Positions 24,704 to 32,752 of a stretch of DNA of 64,000 bases are shown here, piece by piece. The first letter of the stretch is position 1, and each line of letters starts with the position of its first letter. A program made the position numbers and the translations under genes. Below the pieces are notes generated by a model. That model saw nothing but the letters and a program-made list of their open reading frames with translations, did not search any database and was not told where the DNA came from. The stretch is from JBFWVR01 sp050246635 (GTDB lineage: Bacteria; Acidobacteriota; Vicinamibacteria; Vicinamibacterales; UBA2999): the NCBI GenBank assembly GCA_050246635.1, contig JBFWVR010000003.1, positions 413,854 through 477,853 of the forward strand, in the 5' to 3' direction.

Positions 24704-27133
24704 TCAGTCGCCTCGTAGCGCGCGTGCCGGATCGACGCGTGCGGCGCGCCGGGCCGGCGCCAGCCCGGCGCCGGCCGCGACAGCCAGGAGCGTCGCGGCG
24801 ACCACCGCCATCGTGAGCGGGTCCCCGGAGCCCACGTCCACGAGCAGCCCCTCGAGCAGCCGTCCACTCCACAGGGCCAGCAGCAACCCCGCGCCGACGC
24901 CGATCGCGGCGGGCCGCAGGCTGTCGCCGAGCACGTGCCGCGCCAGCGCGCCTGGCGCGGCGCCGAGGGCCAGACGCACGGCCAGCTCCCGCGCACGCCC
25001 CGTGACCGCGACGACCAGGAGGCCGTACAGCCCGAGCGCGGCAAGCAGCACCGCGAGCAGGGCGATGCCGCCGATCACGTCCGTGGTGACCCGGCGCGTG
25101 ACGAGTTGCTCGTCCAGGATGTCCTGCAGCGGCTGCACCCCCGAGACGGTGGCCCCCGCGTCGACGCCGCGCACGGCGGCGCGCAGGGCGCCGGCGATGC
25201 TGCCCGGCGCCACGGCGGTCCGCACGATCAGGGACACACCGGTCTGCGGGAACTGACGGGTCGACAGGTAGACCGCAGGCTGGCTCGGTTCCTCGAGCCC
25301 CCGGAAGCGCTCGTCCTCCACGACACCGACGATCTCGAACGACGCGGGAACGCGGTCGCCCCACGTGAACCGCGGCGGCGCGCTCAACAGCGTGCGTCCG
25401 ATCACCGGGGCGAAGCCGGCATGGCGAACGAACGCCTCGTTGACAACGGCGACGCCGGGCGCGTCGGGATCGTCGCGCGGCTCCGGATAGCGGCCCGCGA
25501 GCAGCTCGACGCCGAGCGCCGCGAAGTAGCCGGGGCTCACGATCCTCAACTGCGCGCTGTCGCGGGCGTCCTGGTCCCGTCCTGACGCGCCGCCGACGAC
25601 GGCATAGGAATTCGTCCAGTTCGCCTCGAGCGGGTGATCGTAGGCGAGTGCGGCGCGCCGCACGCCAGGGAGGGCGGCCACCGCGCCGAGCACCCGGTCC
25701 TCGAACTGCACCACATCCCCGGGCGCCTGGTACCTGACGTCCGGCAGCCCCACGTCGGCGACGAGAACATCGTCGATGACGAAGCCGGCGTCGCGGCCGC
25801 GGACGGACCAGAGCGACTGCGAGAGCAGCCCGGCCGAGACGGCGAGTGCCATCGTCAGGGCGACCTGCGCGACGATGAGCGCGCGGTAGATGCCGGGTTG
25901 GCTCCACGTGGCGGCGCCGCGCGGAAGCGGGGCGCGCCCCGAGACGCGAATCACGGGCCACGCCGCCACGACGAGGCCGCAGGCGAGCGCGATACCGGCG
26001 GCGAAGAGCGCGACGCGGAAATCGAGGCTTGGCGTCGTGAGGAGGGGCACGCCGGGTGGGAGCAGGGCGGGGACGCCGCGCAGTGCGATGGCCGCCAGCG
26101 GCACGCCGGCGAGGCCGCCGAGGGCGGCGAGCACCAGCGCTTCGACGACGACCTGCTGGGCGATGCGGGCCCGGCCGGCGCCGATGGCTGCGCGCGTCGC
26201 CAGTTCGCCGCGCCGGGCCTCTGTGGCCGTGACCTGCAGGGCCGCCAGGTTCGCGCACGCAATCAGCACCAGGGCGATGGCCGCGGCCAGCAACGTGAGG
26301 AGCGGCGTGCGGGCGTCACGCACGAACTGTTCCCGAAGCGGGTGGAGCACCGCGCCGTGCGGGTCGGCGTCCCGGGGATCGGCCATCGCATCGAGCTCCG
26401 CTTCGGCGGCCCCGGCGGTCGATCCCGCGGCCAGCCGCCCGAGCACGCCGTAGACGTGCGAGGTCGCCTGCGCGTCAAAGGCCGGCGTCTCGGCGATGGG
26501 CACCCAGTACTGCCGCAGATCTGGTTCGAGGAGCACTTGCGCGGGGTTGACGGGCCACGCGGGGAACACTTCGGGAGGCATGACGCCGATCACCGTGTAG
26601 GGCTCGCCCGCCAGGCGGATCGTGTCGCCGACGAGAGAGGCGCGGCCCCCGAACCGGTGCTGCCAGACGTCGTGGGCGAGGACGACGACACGCGGGCGGC
26701 CCGGCTCGGCGTCCTCCGGGACGAAGGTGCGGCCGAGCGCCGGGCCGATGCCCAGGACGTCGAAGTAGTTGGCCGTGACGCGCAGCCCGCGAATGGCCGT
26801 TGCCCCGTCCGGCCCCTCGAGCGTCAGCCCGCTTGCCGCAAACACGGCCACGCGTGTCAGCGTGGCGCGATCGCGCCAGGTGGCGTACCTGGCCGACGTG
26901 GCGCGCGCCGGTGCCGCCTGCTCCCCGGCGCCGACCCGCTCCCACGCCAGGACCAGGCGGCTGCCGTCCGCAAACGGCAGGTCGCGCCAGAGCACGGCCG
27001 TCGCCACTCCGTATGCGGCGGTCGCGGCCGCAGTGGTCAGGGCCAGCGTGAGGACGATGGCGGCGGAGGCGACGGGACGACGGCGGGCGAGTCGCAGGCT
27101 CCAGCGGAGATCGTGCGCGAACGCGTCGAGCAT
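24704..27133 (-). CDS. ADOP-type orphan permease, divergent copy
   Basis: 809 residues. The first helix is SAAIVLTLALTTAAATAAYGVATAVL, less regular than in the other four copies and lacking the 'LGIG' motif. The FtsX domains begin near residue 270 (VLIACANLAALQVTATEARRGELATRAAIGAGRARI) and near 681 (LGLYGLLVVAVTGRARELAVRLALGAAPGAL). MacB-like periplasmic domains carry the shared 'ANYFDVLGIGPALGRTF' and 'VVNEAFVRH' signatures. It is unusually Ala-rich even for this family. It is divergent from queD. Confidence 0.86.
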   Translation of the reverse strand: MLDAFAHDLRWSLRLARRRPVASAAIVLTLALTTAAATAAYGVATAVLWRDLPFADGSRLVLAWERVGAGEQAAPARATSARYATWRDRATLTRVAVFAASGLTLEGPDGATAIRGLRVTANYFDVLGIGPALGRTFVPEDAEPGRPRVVVLAHDVWQHRFGGRASLVGDTIRLAGEPYTVIGVMPPEVFPAWPVNPAQVLLEPDLRQYWVPIAETPAFDAQATSHVYGVLGRLAAGSTAGAAEAELDAMADPRDADPHGAVLHPLREQFVRDARTPLLTLLAAAIALVLIACANLAALQVTATEARRGELATRAAIGAGRARIAQQVVVEALVLAALGGLAGVPLAAIALRGVPALLPPGVPLLTTPSLDFRVALFAAGIALACGLVVAAWPVIRVSGRAPLPRGAATWSQPGIYRALIVAQVALTMALAVSAGLLSQSLWSVRGRDAGFVIDDVLVADVGLPDVRYQAPGDVVQFEDRVLGAVAALPGVRRAALAYDHPLEANWTNSYAVVGGASGRDQDARDSAQLRIVSPGYFAALGVELLAGRYPEPRDDPDAPGVAVVNEAFVRHAGFAPVIGRTLLSAPPRFTWGDRVPASFEIVGVVEDERFRGLEEPSQPAVYLSTRQFPQTGVSLIVRTAVAPGSIAGALRAAVRGVDAGATVSGVQPLQDILDEQLVTRRVTTDVIGGIALLAVLLAALGLYGLLVVAVTGRARELAVRLALGAAPGALARHVLGDSLRPAAIGVGAGLLLALWSGRLLEGLLVDVGSGDPLTMAVVAATLLAVAAGAGLAPARRAARVDPARALRGD

Positions 27134-27181
27134 TGGCGGCCTCCCGGCCCCGTGCCGCCCAGGGGCCCGCTACCTGAGACG

Positions 27182-27187
27182 TATAAT
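27182..27187 (+). promoter_or_regulatory. -10 box of queD-like gene
   Basis: Perfect TATAAT 26 bases before the ATG at 27213, which predicts a short leader of about 19 bases. No recognisable -35 at 16-18 bases. It supports starting the gene at 27213 rather than further upstream. Confidence 0.6.
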
Positions 27188-27212
27188 CGATCGGATAGGT
27201 TGGTCAGCACGC

Positions 27213-27650
27213 ATGGAAAGAATCATCGTTCACGCGCGGTTCCACACGGGACACCGCCAGCTCGGGTACCCCGGCAAGTGCAAGTGGATCCACGGCCACA
27301 CGTGGCGCGGCACGGTCACGATCCGGGCCGAGACCTTCCCGCGTGACGAGCTCGACATGTCGCTCGATTTCGGCGACATCAAGGACGTCATGCGTTTCCT
27401 CGATCACAAGATGCTGGTGACCGATGGCGACGAGGCGCTCCTCGACTCCGGCCTGTTCGACCAGGAGGGCATGGTCCGCCTGAAGGGCAAGGGGCCGAGC
27501 GTCGAGAACGTCGCCGCGTACGTCTTCGACGGGGTCGTCGCGCTCATCCGGCAGAAGTTCCCGGACCAGGGCGTCAGCTATCACATCGACGTGCTGATCC
27601 AGGAGACCGAGAACAACTTCTTCGGGATCGAGAAGACGGTCGAGGTGTGA
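27213..27650 (+). CDS. queD: 6-pyruvoyl-tetrahydropterin synthase / 6-carboxytetrahydropterin synthase family protein
   Basis: 145 residues. The zinc ligands are His14, His27 and His29 (HTGHR and IHGHTW) and the catalytic Cys is Cys23 (GKCKWIHGH). DFGDIKDVM is the conserved family strand and IQETENNFFGIEK supplies the pterin-anchoring Glu. In bacteria this family usually makes 6-carboxy-tetrahydropterin for queuosine or related 7-deazaguanine synthesis. No queC, queE or queF gene is nearby, so a tetrahydropterin role cannot be excluded. The stop is followed within 10 bases by a 13-bp repeat array. Confidence 0.82.
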   Translation: MERIIVHARFHTGHRQLGYPGKCKWIHGHTWRGTVTIRAETFPRDELDMSLDFGDIKDVMRFLDHKMLVTDGDEALLDSGLFDQEGMVRLKGKGPSVENVAAYVFDGVVALIRQKFPDQGVSYHIDVLIQETENNFFGIEKTVEV

Positions 27651-27657
27651 AAACACG

Positions 27658-27747
27658 GGGATGCCGCACCCCCGTGCGGCACCCCCGGTGCAGCACCCCC
27701 GTGCAGCACCCCCGTGCAGCACCTTCGTGCAGCACCTTCGTGCGCTA
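27658..27747. repeat. 13-bp tandem array (reverse orientation), 3' side of TonB receptor 1
   Basis: About seven units of the type CCCGTGCAGCACC, one with an extra base, run from just after queD into the stop codon of the TonB receptor. The unit is the reverse complement of the GGTGCTGCACGGG-type units at 30052-30246. Each unit contains the near-palindrome GTGC-NN-CAC. Confidence 0.85.
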
Positions 27748-29958
27748 AAACTTCACGATTGCCGTCACCGACACCGACGCCCCGGGAGCCAGCACCGCGC
27801 GGCGGTCCGGGCTGACGCGGTAGGCCGTGTCGAGCAGGTTGCGCCCGAGCACGGTGAGCTCGAGGTTGCGCGTCAGCGCCAGGCCACCCGACAGGTCGAG
27901 CAGCGCGTAGCCGTCCATCGCGACTTCACCAGGGCCGGGCCGGTCATCGTCCGCGTAGGTGGCGAAACGGATCTGCGCGAACGCCGAGCGCGGCAACTGC
28001 TTGCGCACCTGCACCGTGAGCGTCTCCGGCGTGACGTCATCCAGGTAGGCGTCATTGTCGTCCAGCGCACGGCCGCGGGCCACCTGGGCGGCGAGCTCGA
28101 CCGTGGTGCGCCAGCCCAGGTCGGCCTGCGCCTCCACCTCGAAGCCCTGCAGCCGCGCCCGGCCGCGGTTCCGGAAGAAGAAGAAGTCAGGGTCCGTCTC
28201 GTAACGCTCGATGAGGTCGTCGATCCGGTAGCGGTAGTAGAAGGCGCCGAGCCGCAGGCGTGAGGCCGTGTAGCGCACGCCGAGATCGAGCTGCAGGCTG
28301 GTTTCAGGATCGAGGTCCGGGTTCCCCGTGATGAAGCCACGGCCCGTGGGACCACGGTAGTAGCGATCCGAGAGGACCGGGTCCCGGAAGCCCCGTGCCA
28401 CCTGCGCGTGCACCGTGATCCCGTCGAACGAGCCCGCCGTGAGGGCCGCGTACCCGGAGGCGGCGCCGTTCGACGTGGACAGGTCCCCGAAGTAGCCGCC
28501 GCGGTTGCGTGTCGTGACGCGGTCGGCGCGCACGCCGGCCGACGCCAGGAGCACGCGGCTCACCGGCGTGTCGAGGCTGGCGTAGGCGCCGGTGTCGACG
28601 CGGCGCGCGTCGTCCACCGAGACGTTGGTCAGGTCGCGGGTGACGTCGCCGGCGAGGTTCCAGTCGCGGTAGATGTCGAGCGCACGCAGGCCGTAGCGCC
28701 CGTTGACGTCGACGCCGAACTCCAGGCGCGACTGGCCGAAGAAACGTTCGGCGAAGCCACGCGCGTGAAAGTCACGCGCCTCGATGTCCGCGCGCTCGAG
28801 GGACCGGCCGCGGGTGGCCGTCGCGAAGGTGTCCTGATCGGTCACCTGCGCGTAGCGTCCCAGGAAGACACTGGCGCCCGCGCGGCTGAAGCCGCCGACC
28901 TGCCCGAAGTCGAGGCTGGCGGTGAAGCGGTGCGAGTCCTCGGTGGGGTAGACGAACCGCGTGGTGCGCGAGTTGGTGCGCGGCCGCTCGACGTCGCGAC
29001 CGAAGTCGCTCTGCCAGCCGGCCGACAGCACGCCCACCCCGACGGCCTTCTCCCCGCGCACGAGGAACCCGTGATCCGAGAAGCCTGAGTTGAAGACGTC
29101 GCCCTCCGGGCTCCGCCAGTCGTCTGCCTCGCGGGTGTGCGCCTGGAACAGCACGCCACCATCCTCGAAGCCCTTCGAGAGCTCGACGTTCGCGCGGCGC
29201 GTGGGAACGCCCGCCCCGAGGGTGGCGAGCGCGCGCACCTGGAAGGGCGACCCGGGCTCGGCACGCCGGGTGCGCGCGGCGATGACCCCACCAAACGCGT
29301 CCGAGCCGTAAGCCACGCCGCCCGGTCCACGCGCCACCTCGATGTCCTCCAGCGAGAACGGATCGAGGAACGTCGCGCTCGGCCCGACGCGGCGCTCCGC
29401 CGTGACGCGCGCGCCGTCGATCAGGATCAGCGTGCGACCCCTCGCCAGGCCACGCACCGCGGGCACCGCCGCCTGGCCCTCGGACACCTGGTTGACGCCG
29501 GCCACGTTCTCCAGCATCTGCATCAGGTTCGTGGGCTGCCGCACCTCGATGTCGCGCGATGACACGAGCGTGGTCGCGGCCGCCGGCGTGGACTGGATGT
29601 CCGGCGCGGTGCCCGTGACGGTGATCGACTCATTGGCGACCGGCGCGACCTCGATGCGAAGGGGGCCGGCCTCGGGCATCGACTCGATCAGGACGGGCTT
29701 CATGATCTCGCCGCCGGGCGCGACGACGAGCACCTCGAAGGGCGGCACGGGCTCGGGGCGGAAGGTGAAGCGGCCCTCGGCGTCCGTGACGGCGGCGCCC
29801 GGCCGGCCGAGCACCGTGACGAGCGCATTGGCGACGGGCTGGCCCGTGTCGGAGCGCATCACCTGGCCCTCGGAGGCAAGGGCGGGAACCGAGGCGTAGA
29901 GCACGGCCAGCAGGGCCTGGACACTACGCTCCTTCAACCGGGAGAGGACGTATGACAT
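27745..29958 (-). CDS. TonB-dependent receptor with N-terminal carboxypeptidase-regulatory-like domain
   Basis: 737 residues from ATG 29958, chosen because a signal peptide (about residues 1-28, ending PALA) starts there; an ATG at 30009 would precede it with a Pro-rich stretch. After cleavage comes an Ig-like CarboxypepD_reg domain (GQVMRSDTGQPVANALVTVLG), then the plug (NESITVTGTAPDI, VAGVNQVSEGQAAVPAVRGL, DIEVARGPGGVAYGSDAFGGVI) and a 22-strand-type barrel ending in Phe (TAIVKF). It imports a large or scarce substrate with TonB energy; siderophore, vitamin or glycan cannot be told apart. Inverted 13-bp arrays flank it. Confidence 0.9.
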   Translation of the reverse strand: MSYVLSRLKERSVQALLAVLYASVPALASEGQVMRSDTGQPVANALVTVLGRPGAAVTDAEGRFTFRPEPVPPFEVLVVAPGGEIMKPVLIESMPEAGPLRIEVAPVANESITVTGTAPDIQSTPAAATTLVSSRDIEVRQPTNLMQMLENVAGVNQVSEGQAAVPAVRGLARGRTLILIDGARVTAERRVGPSATFLDPFSLEDIEVARGPGGVAYGSDAFGGVIAARTRRAEPGSPFQVRALATLGAGVPTRRANVELSKGFEDGGVLFQAHTREADDWRSPEGDVFNSGFSDHGFLVRGEKAVGVGVLSAGWQSDFGRDVERPRTNSRTTRFVYPTEDSHRFTASLDFGQVGGFSRAGASVFLGRYAQVTDQDTFATATRGRSLERADIEARDFHARGFAERFFGQSRLEFGVDVNGRYGLRALDIYRDWNLAGDVTRDLTNVSVDDARRVDTGAYASLDTPVSRVLLASAGVRADRVTTRNRGGYFGDLSTSNGAASGYAALTAGSFDGITVHAQVARGFRDPVLSDRYYRGPTGRGFITGNPDLDPETSLQLDLGVRYTASRLRLGAFYYRYRIDDLIERYETDPDFFFFRNRGRARLQGFEVEAQADLGWRTTVELAAQVARGRALDDNDAYLDDVTPETLTVQVRKQLPRSAFAQIRFATYADDDRPGPGEVAMDGYALLDLSGGLALTRNLELTVLGRNLLDTAYRVSPDRRAVLAPGASVSVTAIVKF

Positions 29959-30026
29959 GCGTTTTGTTGTGAAAGGACGGACCGGCGGGATACCGGTCGA
30001 TAGGTGCACGTTAGTGACAACTACGA

Positions 30027-30045
30027 GCTACTACCAAAGGTCGTA
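30027..30045 (-). promoter_or_regulatory. Shared TonB-receptor upstream motif, copy 1
   Basis: GCTACTACCAAAGGTCGTA, read on the minus strand as TACGA-N3-TTGGTAGTAGC, lies 69 bases before the receptor ATG. The second receptor has the same 16 fixed bases with the same spacing at 57396-57414. TTGGTA could be a -35 with a weak -10 about 17-18 bases on; the extended conservation suggests a specific regulator or sigma factor. Confidence 0.5.
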
Positions 30046-30051
30046 GACGGG

Positions 30052-30246
30052 GGTGCTGCACGAAGGTGCTGCACGAAGGTGCTGCACGGGGGTGCGGCAC
30101 GGGGGTGCGGCACGGATGTGCGGCACGGAGGTGCGGCACGGAGGTGCGGCACGGAGGTGCGGCACGGAGGTGCGGCACGGAGGTGCGGCACGGAGGTGCG
30201 GCACGGAGGTGCGGCACGGAGGTGCGGCACGAAGGTGCGGCACGGG
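30052..30246. repeat. 13-bp tandem array, 15 units (forward orientation), 5' side of TonB receptor 1
   Basis: Fifteen exact-length units of GGTGCnGCACGnn in a row (195 bases), for example GGTGCTGCACGAA and GGTGCGGCACGGA, followed by decayed units to about 30275. Because 13 is not a multiple of 3, every frame reads through the same 13-residue repeat, so long frames here are artefacts. It fills the 273-base gap between the M56 gene end and the receptor start, and is inverted relative to the array at 27658-27747. Confidence 0.9.
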
Positions 30247-30282
30247 GGGGGGCGCACGGGGGGCGGCACGACGGGGCCGCCG

Positions 30283-31227
30283 TCAGCGGCCGAAGCGGAC
30301 GAGCTCTTCCAGGCCGGCGTGGATACCGCGGGCGACTTCCGGGTGGGCCGAGAGCCAGACGGCGCCAGCCGTGACGGCCGCGGCGAGGGCCCCCGCCGGG
30401 CGCCAGGCGGCGGCCGCCGATGGGCCGCCCGCCACGAGGCGGCGGACGCGACGCTCCACGTTGCCGATCCCGATGAGGGTGCTGGCCAGGCCGGTGTGCG
30501 GCGTGCCCTGGACCGCCAGGCGGGCCACCTTGACGAGGGCGCCGGCCAGCGTCGCGCGCGCGGCCGGGTCGTCGCCGGTTGCAGAGTCGTCTGCCGCGTC
30601 CTCGGCCGCACGGTCCCACGCGGCGGCCAGCGCCGCGCCGGCGGGCAGCAGCCGGAGGACGTCCGGGGCGCAGTCGAGCAGCAGCCGCTTGAGGTTGTCA
30701 CCCGCGTGCACGTGGGCCTGCTCGTGCGCTGCCATCCGGCGGAGCTCGTCGGCGGAGCACTGCGACGCCACGCCGGTGGCGATCACCACGCGCGGCCGCA
30801 CCACGCCGACGACGGCGACGATCGGGAACGGGAGGTCGACAATGTCGGCGCGCACGTCGGTGCCGAGGTCGAGCGGGCGTGCACCCCGGCGCCAGGTGCG
30901 TGCCAGACGCGCGGTGAGGGTCAGGGCGCGTGCCGCCCGCCAGATGCCGGCCAGCAGCAGCCACGTCCCCGCGCCGGCCAGCAGGACGAGCACGGGGCCG
31001 ACCCGCTCGTCGCCCACCGGCTCGAACCGCACGAACGCCGGCACCGCGAGGATCACGGACACCCCACCGGACGCCACCGGCGACAGGCGCAGGGCAAACA
31101 GCGCGGCAGCCGACCGCGGGCGGAGCCCGGCGGTCCAGGCTGCCGCCACGGCCGCGGACACCACCGTGCTGGCGACGGCGTACACCGCCGCGGCCACCAG
31201 CAGCGCGATGACGCCGCTGTCGATCAC
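30283..31227 (-). CDS. M56-family (BlaR1-like) membrane metalloprotease
   Basis: 314 residues with two N-terminal and one to two central membrane helices. The zinc-protease motif is HEQAH (His168, Glu169, His172) in AAHEQAHVHAGDNLKRLLLD, and SPVASGGVSVIL and VVIATGV-type strands surround it. There is a short C-terminal hydrophobic segment but no periplasmic penicillin-binding sensor domain, so this is a truncated BlaR1/MecR1 type with an unknown signal. Its start overlaps the BlaI-like repressor stop by 4 bases, the usual arrangement in which the protease inactivates the repressor. Confidence 0.85.
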   Translation of the reverse strand: MIDSGVIALLVAAAVYAVASTVVSAAVAAAWTAGLRPRSAAALFALRLSPVASGGVSVILAVPAFVRFEPVGDERVGPVLVLLAGAGTWLLLAGIWRAARALTLTARLARTWRRGARPLDLGTDVRADIVDLPFPIVAVVGVVRPRVVIATGVASQCSADELRRMAAHEQAHVHAGDNLKRLLLDCAPDVLRLLPAGAALAAAWDRAAEDAADDSATGDDPAARATLAGALVKVARLAVQGTPHTGLASTLIGIGNVERRVRRLVAGGPSAAAAWRPAGALAAAVTAGAVWLSAHPEVARGIHAGLEELVRFGR

Positions 31228-31655
31228 CGCGGCTCCTCCGTGGCGGTCTCGCGCTTCTCACGCACGAGGGCCTCGAGCTCATCGAGCAGCGCCGCGTCGC
31301 GGCGGCTCACTTCGTCCACGAGCAACGACAGGATAGGCCGGATCGACGAGGCGGTGGACGGCAGCAGCGTGGTCAGCGCACGGCCGGCAAGCTCCGCAGA
31401 CAGTGCGTCACGCGACCAGCGAGGGCGGTAGGCGAACGCGCGGCCGGCGCGCTCCCGCGTGCAGTATCCCTTCCGGTGCAGGCGATCCAGCGTCGTCATC
31501 AGCGTCGTGTAGGCGATGCCGGGGAACGCGTCGAGCAGGTCGCGCACCGTGGCTGGCTCGTCGCGCCGCCAGAGCGCCTCGAGGGCCCGGAGTTCCAGGG
31601 GACCGAAGACGCTCTCGAGCTCGGTGCGCCGCCGCGGTTCGACAGGATCCTGCAT
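31224..31655 (-). CDS. BlaI/MecI/CopY-family repressor
   Basis: 143 residues: winged helix LGPLELRALEALWRRDEPATVRDLL (here FGPLELRALEALW), GIAYTTLMTTLDRLHRKGYCTRERAGRAFAYRPRWSRD, and a C-terminal dimerisation domain. Start ATG 31655 sits about 6 bases downstream of a TACAAT -10 box, predicting a near-leaderless mRNA. A TGTAGT half-site of the kind BlaI proteins bind overlaps that promoter (31664-31669), consistent with autorepression. It is co-transcribed with the M56 protease. Confidence 0.88.
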   Translation of the reverse strand: MQDPVEPRRRTELESVFGPLELRALEALWRRDEPATVRDLLDAFPGIAYTTLMTTLDRLHRKGYCTRERAGRAFAYRPRWSRDALSAELAGRALTTLLPSTASSIRPILSLLVDEVSRRDAALLDELEALVREKRETATEEPR

Positions 31656-31661
31656 GGCGCC

Positions 31662-31667
31662 ATTGTA
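31662..31667 (-). promoter_or_regulatory. -10 box and BlaI-type half-site of the blaI-M56 operon
   Basis: TACAAT on the minus strand, 6 bases before the ATG. The overlapping TGTAGT on the plus strand is a BlaI-type operator half. A second half-site is not evident. Confidence 0.45.
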
Positions 31668-31752
31668 GTGGAGGCCCGGGTCGCGCACCACGGGATCGGG
31701 ACGGTTCAACCTTCGGGCCCCTCGCCGGTCCAACGGGCAGGAGGGCACACCG

Positions 31753-32715
31753 ATGACACGCATGGGATGGGCCGCGGCCCTGGCCGTCGTGGTCGCGGGC
31801 CTGCTGGCCGGCGCGACGGAGACGGCGGCCGCTGCGCGCACGCGGATCTACCTGGCCTTCGTCTCGCACAACGAGTACTCGGGCAGCAACGAGCCCTGCC
31901 GGTGGCTGGCGTCCGATCAGGCGCGCTTCGCGGCCAACCGCGCCGCCGTGCTCCAGGTGGCGTCGCTGATCGCCGCGCGGCAGGGCGCCTACGACCTGCA
32001 GACCGACTGGGAGTTCGCGCTGCGTGTCGCGCAGTGGGAGACCGACGCGATGCGGACGTCGACGAGCGGCATGAACCTCCTGCAGTACCTGGCCGCCTTC
32101 GCGCCCGACCGGGTCGTGGTGGACGCGCACTCCCACGAGAGCCTGGGCTTCAACTACGCGGACGTCGCCTACATGGTCGAGCAGCTGACCGGCCGGCCCA
32201 GCACGGGCATCGTTGGCGGCTTCACGGCCGCGCCCGCCGTCTCGGCCAACTGGGAGCGCTTCCGCCAGCCACTCGTCGGGCAGCAGTTCCCGCAGTACGC
32301 CTGGCAGCCCGTGGCGCTCTGGGGCGGCGGGTCCGCGGGCCACCGGGCCGATCCGACGGCGTCAGGGGTCTGGCGGCCGGCCAGCGAGGACGACTTCTTC
32401 ACCGACGACCCGGCGCACGGCCTGGTGAACATCGGCAGCTACTCGTTCGGGGCGCTCGATCCGTCCGGCGCGGTCGATCTCGTGACGCGCCTGCGGGCGG
32501 GGACGCTCGAGCCGGGGCGGCTCTACACCGCGACGCTGATGCTTCCGCAGTGCGAGTTCGACGTGAACCCGGCCGTCGTGCCCTACGTCACCGCGGTGCT
32601 CGACGCCGCGGCTCCCTACGTGGCCGCCGGCGACATCGTCTGGGCCACGTTGCCGCAGGTGCTCGAGGCCTGGCGCGACGAGTACGACGCGGCCCCGGTT
32701 GTCCTCCGGCCGTGA
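31753..32715 (+). CDS. Secreted protein of unknown function
   Basis: 320 residues with a signal peptide (about residues 1-27, ending TAAAA). The mature part begins RIYLAFVSHNEYSGSN and includes VDAHSHESLGFNYADVAYMVEQL and LPQCEFDVNPAVVPYV. The strand-helix rhythm and the His-x-His motif suggest a TIM-barrel-like or deacetylase-like fold, but no family was recognised with confidence. It is followed 37 bases later by another exported protein of similar size whose mature start also reads as a barrel strand, so the pair probably works together. Confidence 0.65.
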   Translation: MTRMGWAAALAVVVAGLLAGATETAAAARTRIYLAFVSHNEYSGSNEPCRWLASDQARFAANRAAVLQVASLIAARQGAYDLQTDWEFALRVAQWETDAMRTSTSGMNLLQYLAAFAPDRVVVDAHSHESLGFNYADVAYMVEQLTGRPSTGIVGGFTAAPAVSANWERFRQPLVGQQFPQYAWQPVALWGGGSAGHRADPTASGVWRPASEDDFFTDDPAHGLVNIGSYSFGALDPSGAVDLVTRLRAGTLEPGRLYTATLMLPQCEFDVNPAVVPYVTAVLDAAAPYVAAGDIVWATLPQVLEAWRDEYDAAPVVLRP

Positions 32716-32752
32716 CGGCCGGCCTGTTCCCCCGAGCCCGGTGAGGATTGCC

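Noticed and set aside
30004..31431. Long plus-strand frames across the 13-bp array and antisense to the M56 and BlaI genes
   Set aside because: The first part is translation of the 13-bp repeat, identical in all frames; the rest is antisense shadow of well-supported genes.
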